DNA of 64,000 nt from Sphingomonas sp. EC-HK361. GTDB lineage: Bacteria > Pseudomonadota > Alphaproteobacteria > Sphingomonadales > Sphingomonadaceae. Of this stretch, positions 56,624-64,000 are shown one piece after another (within the stretch, counting starts at the first letter, position 1; each line of letters opens with the position of its first letter). The stretch lies in contig NZ_LR701494.1 in assembly GCF_902498785.1 (NCBI RefSeq), positions 1,053,022-1,117,021 of the forward strand, read 5' to 3'. The notes beneath the pieces are model-generated. The model was not told where the DNA came from and did no database searches. It saw only the letters and a list, made by a program, of their open reading frames with translations. Both the position numbers and the translations under genes were made by a program.

Positions 56624-57618
56624 AGCGCGTCCTCGCAGCGCTCGCGCTCCTCGCGGCGCCATTGACAGCACGCGATGCGCCGACCCTCGTCAACCCGCTG
56701 CTGCCGTCGGGGCCCGATCCCTATGTCGTCACCGACGACGGCTGGTTCTATTTCATGGCGACGCGCGGCGACCGGCTGACGATCCGCCGCACCCGCGACC
56801 TCGGCCATCTGGCGGCGGCGAAGGAAACCACCGTCTGGCGCCCGCCCGCGACCGGCCCGAACGCGATTTCGATCTGGGCACCGGAGCTTCACCGCATCGA
56901 TGGCAAGTGGTTCATCTACTACACCGCCGCCGCCAGCGGTCACGACGACGACGCGCATCGCGGCGTCTTCGTGCTGGAGCATGACGGGCCTGATCCGCTG
57001 GTCGGCGAATGGATCGATCGCGGGCGGATCGCGACCCGGCGGACCGGGATCGACGGTACCATGTTCGCGGCGCGGGGCAGACGCTGGTTCGTCTATTCGG
57101 CCTATGACGGTCCCGACAGCGTGCTGGCGATCGCGCCGCTTGCCAACCCCTGGACGCTCGCCGCGCCCGAGGTGGTGATCGCGCGGCCCGACAGGCCCTG
57201 GGAGAAGCAGGGCGGACGCCAGATTCTCGAAGGGCCGGCGTTTCTTCAGGGGCCGAAGGGCGACCTGTTCCTCGCCTATTCGGCAAGCGCTTGCTGGTCC
57301 GACGACTATGCGCTCGGGCTGCTGCGGTTACGCCCCGGCGCCGACCCGATGGCACCGGGCGCATGGACGAAGTCCCCCCGCCCGGTGCTGGCGAAGATAC
57401 CCGCCGACAATGTCTATGCGCCGGGGCACAACGCGTTCTTCTCCGCCGCCAGCGGGCGCGAGCAATGGATTGTCTATCACGCGAATGACGGCGCGAATGC
57501 CGGGTGCAAGCCGACGCGGTCGCCGCGCGTACAGCAGATGCGCTGGGCAGCGGACGGCACGCCGATCTTCCCGGTCCCCGTGCGGGCGGGCACACCGGCG
57601 CCCGCCCCTCGTCCTTAG
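56620..57618 (+). CDS. Exported GH43 family protein
   Basis: 332 residues, GTG 56620 overlapping the dgoA stop (GTGA). Signal peptide (MKRVLAALALLAAPLTA). GH43 triad: Asp in SGPDPYVVTDDGWFYFMATRG, Asp in GIDGTMFAARGRRWF, Glu in QILEGPAFLQGPKGDLFLAYSAS; APGHNAFF and IWAPELHRIDGKWFIYY also present. Exo-alpha-L-arabinofuranosidase or beta-xylosidase/galactosidase-like activity is possible. Being last in the dgo operon ties sugar release to galactose catabolism. Its end is 16 nt from the convergent GH5-like gene. Confidence 0.9.
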   Translation: MKRVLAALALLAAPLTARDAPTLVNPLLPSGPDPYVVTDDGWFYFMATRGDRLTIRRTRDLGHLAAAKETTVWRPPATGPNAISIWAPELHRIDGKWFIYYTAAASGHDDDAHRGVFVLEHDGPDPLVGEWIDRGRIATRRTGIDGTMFAARGRRWFVYSAYDGPDSVLAIAPLANPWTLAAPEVVIARPDRPWEKQGGRQILEGPAFLQGPKGDLFLAYSASACWSDDYALGLLRLRPGADPMAPGAWTKSPRPVLAKIPADNVYAPGHNAFFSAASGREQWIVYHANDGANAGCKPTRSPRVQQMRWAADGTPIFPVPVRAGTPAPAPRP

Positions 57619-57634
57619 GCCGCCACTCAAAGGC

Positions 57635-58807
57635 TCAGCGTCGGCGAGCGCGCCTGGGCGCCGCTGCTTCCGGTGCCGGCCCCGCGGGGACCACGCCCTT
57701 CGGCGCTGCCGCCATCCGGCGGATCAGGTCGGTTTCCGCGACACGATACGGCGTGCCGTCATTCCGGAACACCTCGTGGAACCAGATCGTGGGCTCCGAA
57801 AGGACATAGGGCTTCTGCCAGCTGTCCCACGGCAGGCGCGTCTGCGTCTTGCCGTCGACGAAGCCCCAGTTGATCATCGCGACATTGTAGCGCTTGCCGA
57901 TCGGCAGCGATCCGTCGAACGTCGATCCGTTGCCGCGCGCCATATATTCGGTGCACAGGATCGGGCGGTTATAGGGCAGCAACTGGCGCACGCGCTTCTC
58001 GAAGGTCTCGGGCCAGCTGTAATCGTGGAAGGTGATGACGTCGGATTCGCCGAGCTGCAGCTTCTCCATCGGGGTCAGCTTGCCGCCGGTCGGCGTCCAG
58101 TCGTCATGCCACCACACGCCCGACGTCAGCGGTTGCGACGGATCGGCGGCGCGCGCCCAGTCGAAGACCTGCGCGAGGAGCGCGCGGACGAGCGGTTCCT
58201 TGCCCTCCTGCCCCTTATACTGATCGGCGCCGTTGTCGGGCTCGTTCCACAAGTCCCAGCCGAGGACACGGTCGTCCTTGCCGAAGGCGCCGATCACGCC
58301 CTGCACATAGGCCTTGTAGCCGGGGTAGCGGCTCCTGTCGCGCAGTCCCGGCAGGCCCGGCGACTGCACCCAGCCGCTGTTGTGGACGCCCGGGATCGGC
58401 GGATGCTGCGGCCCGAGTTTGGGGTCGGGGTCCCAGCAGCTGTCGAACAGCACGAACAGCGGCTTGATGCCGTGGCGCTGCGCGATCGTCAGGAATTCAC
58501 CGATGCGCCGCTTGAAGCCTTCGGGGTCCTGCTGCCACAGCTGGTCATGCAGGAACACGCGCATCGTGTTCATGCCGATGCCTTGCGCGAGGCCCAGCTC
58601 ATAGTCGATCCGCTTCGGGTCCCAGGTTTCAGCCTGCCACATCTCGAGCTGGTTGATCGCGGTCGCGGGCGCGTAGTTCGACCCGACGAGCCATGGCATG
58701 CGGTCATACCAGGTCTTCGCCTGCGCCTCGGTCCAGCGCGGACGCGCATCGGCGGACCCGGCGGCGAGCGCGACCGCCGCCGCCAGCGTTGCAAACAGAA
58801 CCTTCAT
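57635..58807 (-). CDS. Exported GH5-like (cellulase-fold) glycoside hydrolase
   Basis: 390 residues with signal peptide (MKVLFATLAAAVALAAGSADA). TIM-barrel GH-A features: WLVGSNYAPATAINQLEMWQ, GMNTMRVFLHDQLW, acid/base Glu189 in GWDLWNEPDN, FHDYSW, and nucleophile Glu287 in ILCTEYMARG. The C-terminal ~25 residues are Ala/Pro/Arg-rich. Family is clear, specificity not: mannanase, galactanase or arabinosidase-like activity are all possible. It is last in the minus-strand operon dehydratase-lactonase-mutarotase-hydrolase, 16 nt after the mutarotase. Confidence 0.88.
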   Translation of the reverse strand: MKVLFATLAAAVALAAGSADARPRWTEAQAKTWYDRMPWLVGSNYAPATAINQLEMWQAETWDPKRIDYELGLAQGIGMNTMRVFLHDQLWQQDPEGFKRRIGEFLTIAQRHGIKPLFVLFDSCWDPDPKLGPQHPPIPGVHNSGWVQSPGLPGLRDRSRYPGYKAYVQGVIGAFGKDDRVLGWDLWNEPDNGADQYKGQEGKEPLVRALLAQVFDWARAADPSQPLTSGVWWHDDWTPTGGKLTPMEKLQLGESDVITFHDYSWPETFEKRVRQLLPYNRPILCTEYMARGNGSTFDGSLPIGKRYNVAMINWGFVDGKTQTRLPWDSWQKPYVLSEPTIWFHEVFRNDGTPYRVAETDLIRRMAAAPKGVVPAGPAPEAAAPRRARRR

Positions 58808-58823
58808 CTTGTCCTCCCGGTTG

Positions 58824-59957
58824 TCAGCGCTTCTCGACGAAGAGCCGGTACGTCATCGTGTTGCGATAGGTCTGACCGGGCAGCAGCTTCACCGAAGGAA
58901 AGTTCGGCTGGTTGGGCGAATCGGGGAAAAGCTGCGGCTCCATGACGATCGCGTCGCCCATCCGGTAGATCTGGCCGCCCTTGCCGACGATCGTGCCGTC
59001 GAAGAAATTGCCCGAATAGAATTGCAGCCCCGGCTGGTTCGACCAGAGTTCGAACCCGCGCCCCGACACAGGCTCGACCACCCGCGCCATCAGATGCTGC
59101 GTCGGAGTGACCGCGTTGCCGATCACCCAATTATGGTCATAGCCGCGGCCATAGGCGATCTGGACGTCGCGCGCGTCGCGGACCCGGTCGCCGATCGCAT
59201 GCGGGGTGCGGAAATCGAAGACGGTGCCGGCGACCGACTTGTGCTGGCCGAGCGGGATCGAGGTCGCGTCGGTCGGCGTGTAGCGATCGGCGGGGATGGT
59301 GACGACATGACCCATCGCCCCGCGCGGGCTGCCGACGCCCGCCAGATTCCAATAGGCGTGGTTCGATATGTTGACGACGGTCGGCTTGTCGGTCGTCGCG
59401 CGGTATTCGATCGTCAGCTGGTTCTTTTCGTCGAGCGAGTAGGTCGCGGTCGTCGTCAGCGTGCCGGGATAGCCCATGTCGCCATCCGGGCTGACATAAC
59501 GCAGCGTCACCGATGCGACGGGGCCGCTCTTCACGTCGACGACATCCCACAGGACCTTGTCGAAGCCCTTGGTCCCGCCGTGCAGCGAGTTGGGGCCGTT
59601 GTTGATCGGGGTGGTGTAGGTCTTGCCGTCGAGCTTGAAACGACCCTTGGCGATGCGGTTGGCCACGCGGCCGACGGTCGCGCCGAAGAATTCGGGCTTC
59701 GTCAGATAACCGTCGATCGTGTCGTAGCCGACCTGCACGTCGGCGGTCTTGCCCGCCTTGTCGGGCATGGTGAGCGACTGGATCGCGGCGCCGAGCGCGA
59801 TGATACGCGTCGATACGCCGCGTCCGTTGGTCAGCGTCACCGCCGCCACCGCGTGGCCGTCGCCCGTCTTGCCGAAGGTCGATCGCTTCGCCTCGCCGGC
59901 CAGCGCGGGCGACGCCAGCATCGTTGACACCAGGGCCGCAATGATCAGGCTACGCAT
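58824..59957 (-). CDS. galM: Aldose 1-epimerase (galactose mutarotase)
   Basis: 377 residues, signal peptide (LIIAALVSTMLASPALA), so probably periplasmic. Mutarotase beta-sandwich with GATVGRVANRIAKGRF (substrate Arg), NNGPNSLHGGTKGFDKVLW with the first His, NISNHAYWNLAG with the catalytic His, and LPGQTYRNTMTYRLF; the catalytic Glu is expected near GLQFYSGNF/... EPQLFPDSPN. It interconverts alpha and beta aldoses so that released sugar is in the anomer used by transporters and dehydrogenase. It is 42 nt after the lactonase gene. Confidence 0.94.
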   Translation of the reverse strand: MRSLIIAALVSTMLASPALAGEAKRSTFGKTGDGHAVAAVTLTNGRGVSTRIIALGAAIQSLTMPDKAGKTADVQVGYDTIDGYLTKPEFFGATVGRVANRIAKGRFKLDGKTYTTPINNGPNSLHGGTKGFDKVLWDVVDVKSGPVASVTLRYVSPDGDMGYPGTLTTTATYSLDEKNQLTIEYRATTDKPTVVNISNHAYWNLAGVGSPRGAMGHVVTIPADRYTPTDATSIPLGQHKSVAGTVFDFRTPHAIGDRVRDARDVQIAYGRGYDHNWVIGNAVTPTQHLMARVVEPVSGRGFELWSNQPGLQFYSGNFFDGTIVGKGGQIYRMGDAIVMEPQLFPDSPNQPNFPSVKLLPGQTYRNTMTYRLFVEKR

Positions 59958-59999
59958 CCTAGAACTCTCCCTTTTTTGCAGACCGGCGCGTTGGCCGGC

Positions 60000-60857
60000 C
60001 TATCCTTGATAGCGATGGGTCGGCAGGCCGCGGCAGCCGGGATCGACCTCGAACAGCGCACCGCCATGCGGCTCGTCGACGCCGTCCGCAGCGGAGGTCA
60101 CGAACATCCGGTCGAGAGCGTCGCCAGCGAAGGTGCAACTCGTGATCTGACTGGCGGGCAGCGCGATCGATCGATCGAACGCGCCATCGGGGGTGAAGCG
60201 CCGCACGCAGGACCCGCCCCAGCACGCGACCCAGAGGCCACCATCCGCATCGAGGGTCATGCCGTCGGGCGATCCCCAATCCGCTTCGAAAACGATGAAC
60301 GGTTCGCGGTCGTTGAGCGTGCCGTCCGCCGCGATTCGGTAGCGGTAGATCGTCCCGAGCGCGGTGTCGGTGTGGTAGAGCGCCCGTCCGTCCGACGCGA
60401 TCGCGGGACCGTTGGCAATGGTGTAGCCATCATCGACCCGGGTGACCGATCGATCGGGGTCGAGCCGATGGAAGGCGCCGGTCGGCCGATCGCAGCTGAA
60501 CGGCATCGATCCGGCCCAGATGCGCCCCGCAACGTCCGCCTTCGCATCGTTGAAGCGGTTGCCGTCGCGGTCCTCCTCCGGCGCGGCGATCGGCGTGATC
60601 GTGACCGGATCGAGCTGGAGCTCGACGAACCGACGCCCGATGCCGGCGATGAAGCCCGGCGCGTCGCTGCGCTCGATCACCCAGCTGATCGTGTCCGGCA
60701 TTTCCCAGCTATCGACCCGGTCGTCGGCGAGCGCGAGCCGGTTCAGCCGGCGGCCGAGGATATCGACCCAGTAGATCGACTGATCACGCGGCGACCATAA
60801 GGGCCCCTCGCCCAGCGTATCGCGACGATCGCGCGCGATGATCCGCGCCGGCGCCAT
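60000..60857 (-). CDS. SMP-30/gluconolactonase family sugar lactonase
   Basis: 285 residues, ATG 60857 overlapping the dehydratase stop (TGATG). Six-bladed propeller metal ligands visible: Glu in TLGEGPLWSPRDQSIYWVDI, Asn in NRFNDAKADVAGRIWAGSM, Asn in ANGPAIASDGRALYHTDT, and Asp in SPDGMTLDADGGLWVACWGG. It opens the aldonolactone made by the sugar 1-dehydrogenase to L-arabonate or D-galactonate. Direct coupling with the aldonate dehydratase supports this. Confidence 0.93.
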   Translation of the reverse strand: MAPARIIARDRRDTLGEGPLWSPRDQSIYWVDILGRRLNRLALADDRVDSWEMPDTISWVIERSDAPGFIAGIGRRFVELQLDPVTITPIAAPEEDRDGNRFNDAKADVAGRIWAGSMPFSCDRPTGAFHRLDPDRSVTRVDDGYTIANGPAIASDGRALYHTDTALGTIYRYRIAADGTLNDREPFIVFEADWGSPDGMTLDADGGLWVACWGGSCVRRFTPDGAFDRSIALPASQITSCTFAGDALDRMFVTSAADGVDEPHGGALFEVDPGCRGLPTHRYQG

Positions 60858-62659
60858 CAATGGCTGTCGCGCGGCAGGCCGCGTTCCTGCGCGATCCGCT
60901 GATATTTGACCGCCGGCTCAAGCACCGCGCCGGTCGCAAACTGGCCGACGATGCCGCGCTGGATTTCCTGCCACGGCGTCTGCGATTCCGGGGTGATCGC
61001 TGCCTGGGTGGCGGCAAGGCCCGCGCGGCGCGCCTCGATCTCTGCGGAATCGACAAGCATGTTTGCGGTGCGCGCCTTCAGGTCGATCCGCACCCGGTCA
61101 CCGGTGCGCAGCAGTGCCAGACCGCCGCCGACCGCGGCCTCCGGGCTGGCGTTCAGGATCGAGGGGCTGCCGCTGGTGCCGGACTGGCGACCGTCGCCGA
61201 TGCACGGCAGCGCGTGGATGCCCGCCTGGATCAGCGCGACCGGCGGACGCATGTTCACGACCTCCGCGCCGCCCGGATATCCGACCGGGCCGGCGCCGCG
61301 GATGACGAGAATCGTGTTGTCGTCGATGCCGAGCGACGGATCGTCGATGCGTTGGTGATAATCCTCCGGCCCATCGAACACGACGACCTTGCCCTCGAAG
61401 GCGTCGGGGTGCGCAGGGTCGCTGAGATAACGGTCGCGAAACGCATCTGAGATGACCGAGAGCTTCATCACCGCGCCGTCGAACAGATTGCCGGACAGCA
61501 CGGTCAGCCCCGCAGCGGTCTTCAGCGGGCGATCGAACGGGCGGATGACCTTCTCGTCCTCGATCCGCGCATCGGCGACGTTGTCGGCGACGCTGCGGCC
61601 GTTGACGGTCAACGCGTCGCCGTCGAGCAACCCCGCGCGGTAGAGTTCGCCCATCACCGCCGGCACGCCGCCAGCGCGGTAATAATCCTCGCCCAGATAT
61701 TCGCCGGCGGGCTGGAGGTTGACGAGCAGCGGCACGTCGGCGCCGTGCGCTTCCCAATCCTCAAGCGACAATTCGACGCCGATGTGCCGCGCGATGGCGT
61801 TGAGGTGGATCGGCGCGTTGGTCGATCCGCCGATCGCCGAATTGACCCGGATCGCGTTCAGGAATGCCGCGCGGGTCAGGATGTCGGATGGCTTGCGATC
61901 GGCCTCGACCATCTCGACGATGCGCCGCCCGCTTTCCCACGCCACCTCCTGCCGGTCGCGGTATGGCGCCGGGATCGCTGCCGATCCGGGCAGCGACATG
62001 CCCAGCGCCTCGGTCAGCGAGTTCATCGTCGTCGCGGTGCCCATCGTGTTGCAATAGCCGGTCGAGGGTGCCGAGCTCGCGACCAGCCTGATGAAGCCCT
62101 GATAGTCGATCTCGCCCGCCGCCAGCATTTCGCGCGCGCGCCACACGATCGTGCCCGAACCCGTGCGCTCACCCTTGAACCAGCCGTTGAGCATCGGACC
62201 GACCGACAGCGCGATCGCGGGTATGTTGACGGTCGCTGCCGCCATGAGCGCCGCCGGCGTCGTCTTGTCGCAGCCGATCATCAGCACGACCCCGTCGAGC
62301 GGATAGCCGTAAAGCACCTCGACGAGCGACAGATAGGCGAGATTGCGGTCGAGCCCCGCGGTCGGGCGCTTGCCGGTTTCCTGCATCGGGTGGGTGGGAA
62401 ATTCTATCGCGATGCCGCCGGCTTCGTGAATCCCCGCCTTCACCCGCTCCGCCAGCACCAGATGGTGGCGGTTGCAGGGGACGAGATCGCTGCCCGACTG
62501 CGCGATACCGATGATCGGCCGCCCGCTCTGCAGCTGTTCCAGGCTGAGGCCGTAGTTCAGATAGCGCTCGAGATAGAGCGCCGTCATGTCCGCATTCGCA
62601 GGATTGTCGAACCATGCGCGGCTGCGCAGCGCCGGGCGAGTCGGCAGCGGATCGGTCAC
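60857..62659 (-). CDS. IlvD/Edd family aldonate dehydratase (L-arabonate / galactonate type)
   Basis: 600 residues, GTG start 62659. Iron-sulfur Cys are Cys62 (DLVPCNRHH), Cys130 (MIGCDKTTP) and Cys203 (GYCNTMGTA); also [11 protein letters not shown] and [17 protein letters not shown]. This subgroup matches L-arabonate/D-xylonate dehydratases rather than dihydroxy-acid dehydratase. It removes water from the aldonate to give a 2-keto-3-deoxy acid. First gene of the minus-strand catabolic operon, divergent from the TonB receptor. Dual use for L-arabonate and D-galactonate (or its epimer fuconate) is inference. Confidence 0.92.
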   Translation of the reverse strand: MTDPLPTRPALRSRAWFDNPANADMTALYLERYLNYGLSLEQLQSGRPIIGIAQSGSDLVPCNRHHLVLAERVKAGIHEAGGIAIEFPTHPMQETGKRPTAGLDRNLAYLSLVEVLYGYPLDGVVLMIGCDKTTPAALMAAATVNIPAIALSVGPMLNGWFKGERTGSGTIVWRAREMLAAGEIDYQGFIRLVASSAPSTGYCNTMGTATTMNSLTEALGMSLPGSAAIPAPYRDRQEVAWESGRRIVEMVEADRKPSDILTRAAFLNAIRVNSAIGGSTNAPIHLNAIARHIGVELSLEDWEAHGADVPLLVNLQPAGEYLGEDYYRAGGVPAVMGELYRAGLLDGDALTVNGRSVADNVADARIEDEKVIRPFDRPLKTAAGLTVLSGNLFDGAVMKLSVISDAFRDRYLSDPAHPDAFEGKVVVFDGPEDYHQRIDDPSLGIDDNTILVIRGAGPVGYPGGAEVVNMRPPVALIQAGIHALPCIGDGRQSGTSGSPSILNASPEAAVGGGLALLRTGDRVRIDLKARTANMLVDSAEIEARRAGLAATQAAITPESQTPWQEIQRGIVGQFATGAVLEPAVKYQRIAQERGLPRDSH

Positions 62660-62910
62660 GCGTCAGCGCTCCGTCTCATGCGCATCATACCGAACCCCCT
62701 CTTCCAAAAACCGTCGCCCGCGGCCGCAATCGACCCGCTGCGATGCCAAGGCCAAAGCTCTACATTGGAAAAGATTGATCTTACAAGTAGGCATTGCATG
62801 GCTGACGTCCGTTATATAAGATAAATGAGTTGCAAGGGGCCGAAACGGGAAGTACGGCCCATCCGATAACTCGTGAGCATCCACGGGACCGGGGAAATGG
62901 GGAGGATATC
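62660..62910. promoter_or_regulatory. Divergent promoter region, aldonate dehydratase / TonB receptor
   Basis: 251 bp without a gene. An AT-rich stretch near 62814-62827 (TTATATAAGATAAATG) resembles the TATATAA part of the candidate operators at 51084 and 53382. GGGAGG at 62899 is the Shine-Dalgarno of the receptor. No further structure recognised. Confidence 0.4.
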
Positions 62911-64000
62911 ATGAAGCTTAAATCGTTGCTGTGCGTGTCGGCTTCGACGATCATCGGTGTGGCCGGTTTGGTCCCGACGATCGCGCAGGCGCAGACCGCC
63001 CAAGGCGCACCGATGCCCGAAGCGGCCACCGACCAGAGCGTCAACCCCGCCGCCCCCGAAGCGCAGGATCAGCCGGCAGACGACATCGTCGTAACCGGGC
63101 TTCGCCGCAGCCTTCAGTCAGCGCAGGCGATCAAGAAGAACTCGGATGGCATCGTGGATGCGGTCGTCGCCGAGGATATCGGCAAGCTGCCGGACACATT
63201 TGCCTCTTCCGCGCTTCAGCGCGTGCCGGGTGTCGCGGTGACGCGCGGCGGCGGCGAATCGGCCGGCGTGACGGTGCGCGGCCTTCCCGACCTGACCACC
63301 ACCTACAACGGTCGCCAGATCTTCACGGCCGAGGGCCGCTACGTCCAGATCCAGGACTTCCCCGCCGGCACGGTCGCGGCGCTCGAGGTCTACAAGTCGG
63401 GCACAGCGAACCAGATCGAGGGCGGCATCGCCGGCGAGGTCAATGTGCGCGGACGCAAGCCGTTCGACTTTGACGGGTTCGAGTTGTCCGGCTCGCTCAA
63501 CGGCGTGCTGTCGCAGCAATCGGAAAAGATCGTGCCGAACGGCAACCTTCTGATCAGCGACCGCTGGAACACCGGCATCGGCGAGATGGGGTTGCTGGTG
63601 AACGCCTCCTATGTCGGCATCAATTTCCTCGACTCTACGCGCGAGCAGTCGCTGGTGATTCCCAGCACCGACGCGACCAATGCACCCGGCGTGCAGCCCG
63701 GCCTGCGCTTTCCCGACGCGCAGGGAATCTTCCTGGGCTATGGCGAGCGGTATCGCCCGTCGGCCAATGCGGCGTTCCAGTGGAAGCCCACCCCCGAGCT
63801 CGAAATCTATGTGGACGGGCTGTATCAGGGCTTCCGCTCGAAAGACTATAACCGCTACATGTTCATCCCGATCTTCGGCGGCGCCGTGCTGTCGAATGTG
63901 ACGACGATCCCCAACACCAACCAGATTTCGAGCGCGACGGTCACCAACGCCTTCCGGCCGGACGGCTTCACCGGTTCTTTCAACGGCAAGACGGACACGT
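62911..64000 (+). CDS. TonB-dependent receptor, N-terminal part (cut by window end)
   Basis: 363 codons to the window edge, no stop. GGGAGGATATC precedes ATG 62911. Signal peptide (LLCVSASTIIGVAGLVPTIAQAQ), an Ala/Pro/Glu linker, the TonB box DDIVVTGLRRSLQSAQAIKKN, and plug motifs VAEDIGKLPDTFASSALQRVPGVAVTRGGGESAGVTVRGLP and EVYKSGTANQIEGGIAGEVNVRGRKPFDF. These are diagnostic of the Xanthomonas/Caulobacter carbohydrate-type receptors (TonB_Xanth_Caulo). In this locus it likely imports arabino- or galacto-oligosaccharides across the outer membrane. Confidence 0.93.
   Translation, partial: MKLKSLLCVSASTIIGVAGLVPTIAQAQTAQGAPMPEAATDQSVNPAAPEAQDQPADDIVVTGLRRSLQSAQAIKKNSDGIVDAVVAEDIGKLPDTFASSALQRVPGVAVTRGGGESAGVTVRGLPDLTTTYNGRQIFTAEGRYVQIQDFPAGTVAALEVYKSGTANQIEGGIAGEVNVRGRKPFDFDGFELSGSLNGVLSQQSEKIVPNGNLLISDRWNTGIGEMGLLVNASYVGINFLDSTREQSLVIPSTDATNAPGVQPGLRFPDAQGIFLGYGERYRPSANAAFQWKPTPELEIYVDGLYQGFRSKDYNRYMFIPIFGGAVLSNVTTIPNTNQISSATVTNAFRPDGFTGSFNGKTDT

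Overview
The window looks like a chromosome segment of a sphingomonad (Sphingomonas or a close relative, Alphaproteobacteria). The evidence is high GC, many TonB-dependent receptors, a TorF-type porin next to a kdp operon, an mreBCD-mrdA-rodA cluster, a class I PhaC, GTG/TTG starts with 1-4 nt gene overlaps, and short palindromic repeats built on TCTCGAC / TTTCGAGCG. The genus assignment is inference; no rRNA is present.

Layout. 1-2250: end of lptF, then lptG and an exported protein of unknown function. 2405-11150: a TonB receptor, a TPR-sulfotransferase, an exported amidohydrolase, a penicillin-acylase-type hydrolase and a small membrane protein. 11240-20100: a complete K+ uptake operon on the minus strand (TorF-type porin, a 27-aa ORF, kdpF, A, B, C, D, E). 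20231-28030: phaC, alaC-type aminotransferase, DUF2061 protein, acyl-CoA dehydrogenase, ArsB-like transporter, family-5 UDG, folK, tRNA-Lys(UUU) and a PAP2 phosphatase. 28035-31169: a probable copper-acquisition operon (DUF2946, TonB receptor, YcnI-like). 31456-33216: GT2 glycosyltransferase and DUF2490 protein. 33288-40939: mutL, then the rod-shape operon mreB-mreC-mreD-mrdA-rodA. 41055: tRNA-Lys(CUU).

41352-64000 is a pentose/galactose utilisation locus of about 23 kb. It encodes a TonB receptor (cut by the window end), one GH51 and three GH43 arabinan-type hydrolases, a GH5-like hydrolase, a carboxylesterase, an MFS (FucP-type) and an SSS sugar symporter, a mutarotase, and two FadR-type GntR regulators. 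It also holds every step of an oxidative route: sugar 1-dehydrogenase, SMP-30 lactonase and IlvD/Edd aldonate dehydratase. From there the route can fork. One branch is an AraD1/FAH-type 2-keto-3-deoxy acid dehydratase plus 2-ketoglutarate semialdehyde dehydrogenase (L-arabinose to 2-oxoglutarate). The other is DgoK plus DgoA (D-galactose to pyruvate and glyceraldehyde-3-phosphate). Gene content therefore fits growth on arabinan, arabinoxylan or arabinogalactan side chains.

Non-coding points of note are: two inverted copies of a ~144-bp element whose CTAG ends supply stop codons to neighbouring genes; a 20-bp element (19/20 identical) upstream of both the porin-kdp operon and the small membrane gene; REP-like palindromes inside the mutL reading frame; and a tRNA-Lys whose 3' CCA shares its last base with the next gene's ATG.
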